Source: Catenulispora sp. EB89 (GTDB lineage: Bacteria; Actinomycetota; Actinomycetes; Streptomycetales; Catenulisporaceae). Taken from it: a stretch of 64,000 nucleotides of DNA. The stretch's first letter is position 1, and every line of letters begins with the position of its first letter. The stretch lies in the NCBI RefSeq assembly GCF_041261445.1, contig NZ_JBGCCU010000010.1:124001-188000 (forward strand). Direction: 5' to 3'. Position numbers and translations under genes: made by a program. The notes under the pieces were generated by a model. The model was not told where the DNA came from. It did no database searches and saw nothing but the letters and a program-made list of their open reading frames with translations. Shown here one piece after another: positions 62,572 to 64,000 of the stretch.

Positions 62572-64000
62572 CTATAGGGACGGGTCGAAGAACGGCCGGT
62601 CGTAGACCTCGAACAAGCGGATCGAGGCCCAGCACCCGGCGTCGAGGGCGGTGACCGTGACCCGGAGGTGGCGCGTGGTCGCGGCGAAGCCGACGGTCTG
62701 GACCTGCGCGGTACCGGCGGTCGCGGTCAGGTCGGCGAGGGTGGTCCAGGACGAGCCGTCGGTGGAGGCGCCGATCCGGTAGCTGTAGCGGTGGCCGTCG
62801 AATTCCCAGGCCAGGCGCGCCCCGGTGACGGGGGTGACGCTGCCGAGGTCGACGCTCAGCCAGTGGCCGGTGGCACCGTCGGCCGCGCACCAGCGGGTGG
62901 CGGTGTCGCCGTCGACGGCGTTGGCGGCGAGGTTGCCGTGCGCGGTTTCGATGCTGTCGGCGCTGGTCGCGCGGGTGCGGGCGATGTCGGTGGGGATGAC
63001 GGCTCGGTCCAGGACGATCGCGATGACGGTGTCATCCGGGTAGCGGGTGCGGTCGATGCCGGTGATCGTGGCCTGGTTTCCGGCGCCGGCGCTACCACCG
63101 GTGCCGATGCTGAGCTGGAGCGGCGCGTGCGAGACCACGTCGTAGGCCCGTACCGCGTGGGCGTCGCCGAGAGCAGGCGTGGTGAACGTGCTTCCGGAGT
63201 AGCCGGGTAGCAGGTGGACGTAGACGGTGTTCGTGCTGAAGGTGAAGCCGTACTGGCCGTCCACCGGGTCCCACGGTCCGCCGCGCGTGTTGTAGACCGC
63301 CTCCCCGTTGGCCTTCATGAACGTGCCGAGCTGCTGCATCAGCGCGGCCTGATTGGGCCCCAGGTGCTGCCGACGCTGAACGTCTTTCTGCACCAGGTGC
63401 CCGGACCGCAGCCGGCCGGTGGGCACCGCGCCGCCCTCGTCGACGTCGTAGTCGCCGATCCAGCCCGATCGCGGGGTGGCGGTCGCGGTCGGCTGGGACT
63501 GGCGCACCAAGCCGGTCAGTCCCAACGGCAGTCCGGTGCCGGTCTCCGTCGCGCCGTAGGCGGCGTCCACCGGCCAGCCGTTGCCGGAGTCCCGGTAGCG
63601 GCCCGGCTCCCAGAAGAACGAGGCGTCGGCGTCAGTGCCCTGCTCGGCCAGCCAGCCGCCGTCCCACCAGAAGTCGTCCAGCGCGCCGTACTGGGTGACC
63701 AGCTCCTTGACGCACTGGTACACCTCCTCCTTCATCAGCCGGGCGTTCTCGCGGTGCGCCGGGTCGGTGCCGGTGACGTCGTAGTAGCCGGGGTAGCGCC
63801 AGTTGATGGGGGAGTAGTAGAGGCCGACCCGCAGTCCTGCGGCGCGCACCGCGGCGACGTATTCCCTGACGAAATCGCGCTTCAGCGGTGCCTGTCCGGC
63901 GTTCCAGCTCAAGGGATAGCTGCTCGGCCACAGGGCGAAGCCGTCGTGGTGCCGGGCCGTCAGCACGGTGTAGCCGGCGCCGAGCTGCTGGGCCAGCCGG
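62572..64000 (-). CDS. GH29 alpha-L-fucosidase with F5/8 (discoidin) domain, 5' end cut by the window
   Basis: The last 476 residues of a GH29 fucosidase; the frame is open to the window edge. The barrel shows VLTARHHDGFALWPSSYPLSW, VGLYYSPINWRYPGY and the nucleophile aspartate in FWWDGGW. A beta-sandwich follows and an F5/8-type carbohydrate-binding domain (GDTATRWCAADGATGHWLSV) ends the protein. It removes terminal L-fucose from glycans; a signal peptide would lie outside the window. With the mutarotase and the importer it points to L-fucose as the locus substrate. It is convergent with the mycothiol-type gene. Confidence 0.9.
   Translation of the reverse strand, partial: RLAQQLGAGYTVLTARHHDGFALWPSSYPLSWNAGQAPLKRDFVREYVAAVRAAGLRVGLYYSPINWRYPGYYDVTGTDPAHRENARLMKEEVYQCVKELVTQYGALDDFWWDGGWLAEQGTDADASFFWEPGRYRDSGNGWPVDAAYGATETGTGLPLGLTGLVRQSQPTATATPRSGWIGDYDVDEGGAVPTGRLRSGHLVQKDVQRRQHLGPNQAALMQQLGTFMKANGEAVYNTRGGPWDPVDGQYGFTFSTNTVYVHLLPGYSGSTFTTPALGDAHAVRAYDVVSHAPLQLSIGTGGSAGAGNQATITGIDRTRYPDDTVIAIVLDRAVIPTDIARTRATSADSIETAHGNLAANAVDGDTATRWCAADGATGHWLSVDLGSVTPVTGARLAWEFDGHRYSYRIGASTDGSSWTTLADLTATAGTAQVQTVGFAATTRHLRVTVTALDAGCWASIRLFEVYDRPFFDPSL

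Overview
The window is very GC-rich, with GTG and TTG starts, GTGA/ATGA stop-start overlaps, LacI/CUT1 sugar operons, a SigB/F-type sigma factor and many secreted plant-polysaccharide enzymes carrying CBM2, CBM13 and FnIII-like modules. It suggests a soil actinobacterium of the filamentous, lignocellulose-degrading kind (Catenulispora or Streptomyces-like; the genus is inferred). No rRNA, tRNA, CRISPR array or phage genes were seen.

Layout. 1-2.9 kb: a cut methyltransferase, an Hsp20 chaperone, a 24-residue membrane peptide with its own stress-type promoter, a patatin-like lipase and small membrane proteins. 3.9-6.6 kb: a GT4 glycosyltransferase coupled to a GH130 phosphorylase-like gene. 7.6-9.2 kb: an isolated complete atpA. 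9.3-16.6 kb: a signalling block with paired membrane/soluble paralogues, a SigB/F-type sigma factor, a DUF1003 protein, a one-piece transmembrane ECF sigma factor and a PAS-GAF-SpoIIE-HATPase regulator. 16.6-18.2 kb: a bicovalent FAD oxidase. 18.3-20.8 kb: a WbsX/GH99-like protein coupled to a frameshifted condensation-domain gene.

21-51.7 kb is mostly carbohydrate use: an expansin-like lipoprotein; an arabinoside locus (LacI, GH3, divergent ABC importer, GH51); an IS3-family element sitting inside a large imperfect palindrome; a fructan locus (LacI, three operators, ABC importer, PfkB kinase, GH32 levanase); an ArsR/SRPBCC pair; a secreted CE1-type esterase, a GH30 xylanase-like enzyme and a GH48 cellulase, with an iron-box-controlled membrane protein among them; then TetR/FAD-monooxygenase and HxlR.

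52-64 kb: an O-methyltransferase, then a GntR-controlled ABC locus that looks like L-fucose (or L-rhamnose) use: importer, an unrecognised 645-residue protein, a mutarotase, a medium-chain dehydrogenase and, across a mycothiol-type enzyme, a GH29 fucosidase. Between these genes lie scars of a lactonase-type amidohydrolase, a CBM13 protein, an SDR and an aldo-keto reductase, which suggests the oxidative sugar branch has been deleted piece by piece. The same palindrome, GTGAAAGTTTCAC or a close variant, lies upstream of the expansin, the esterase and the GH48 gene, so these scattered secreted enzymes may share a regulator.
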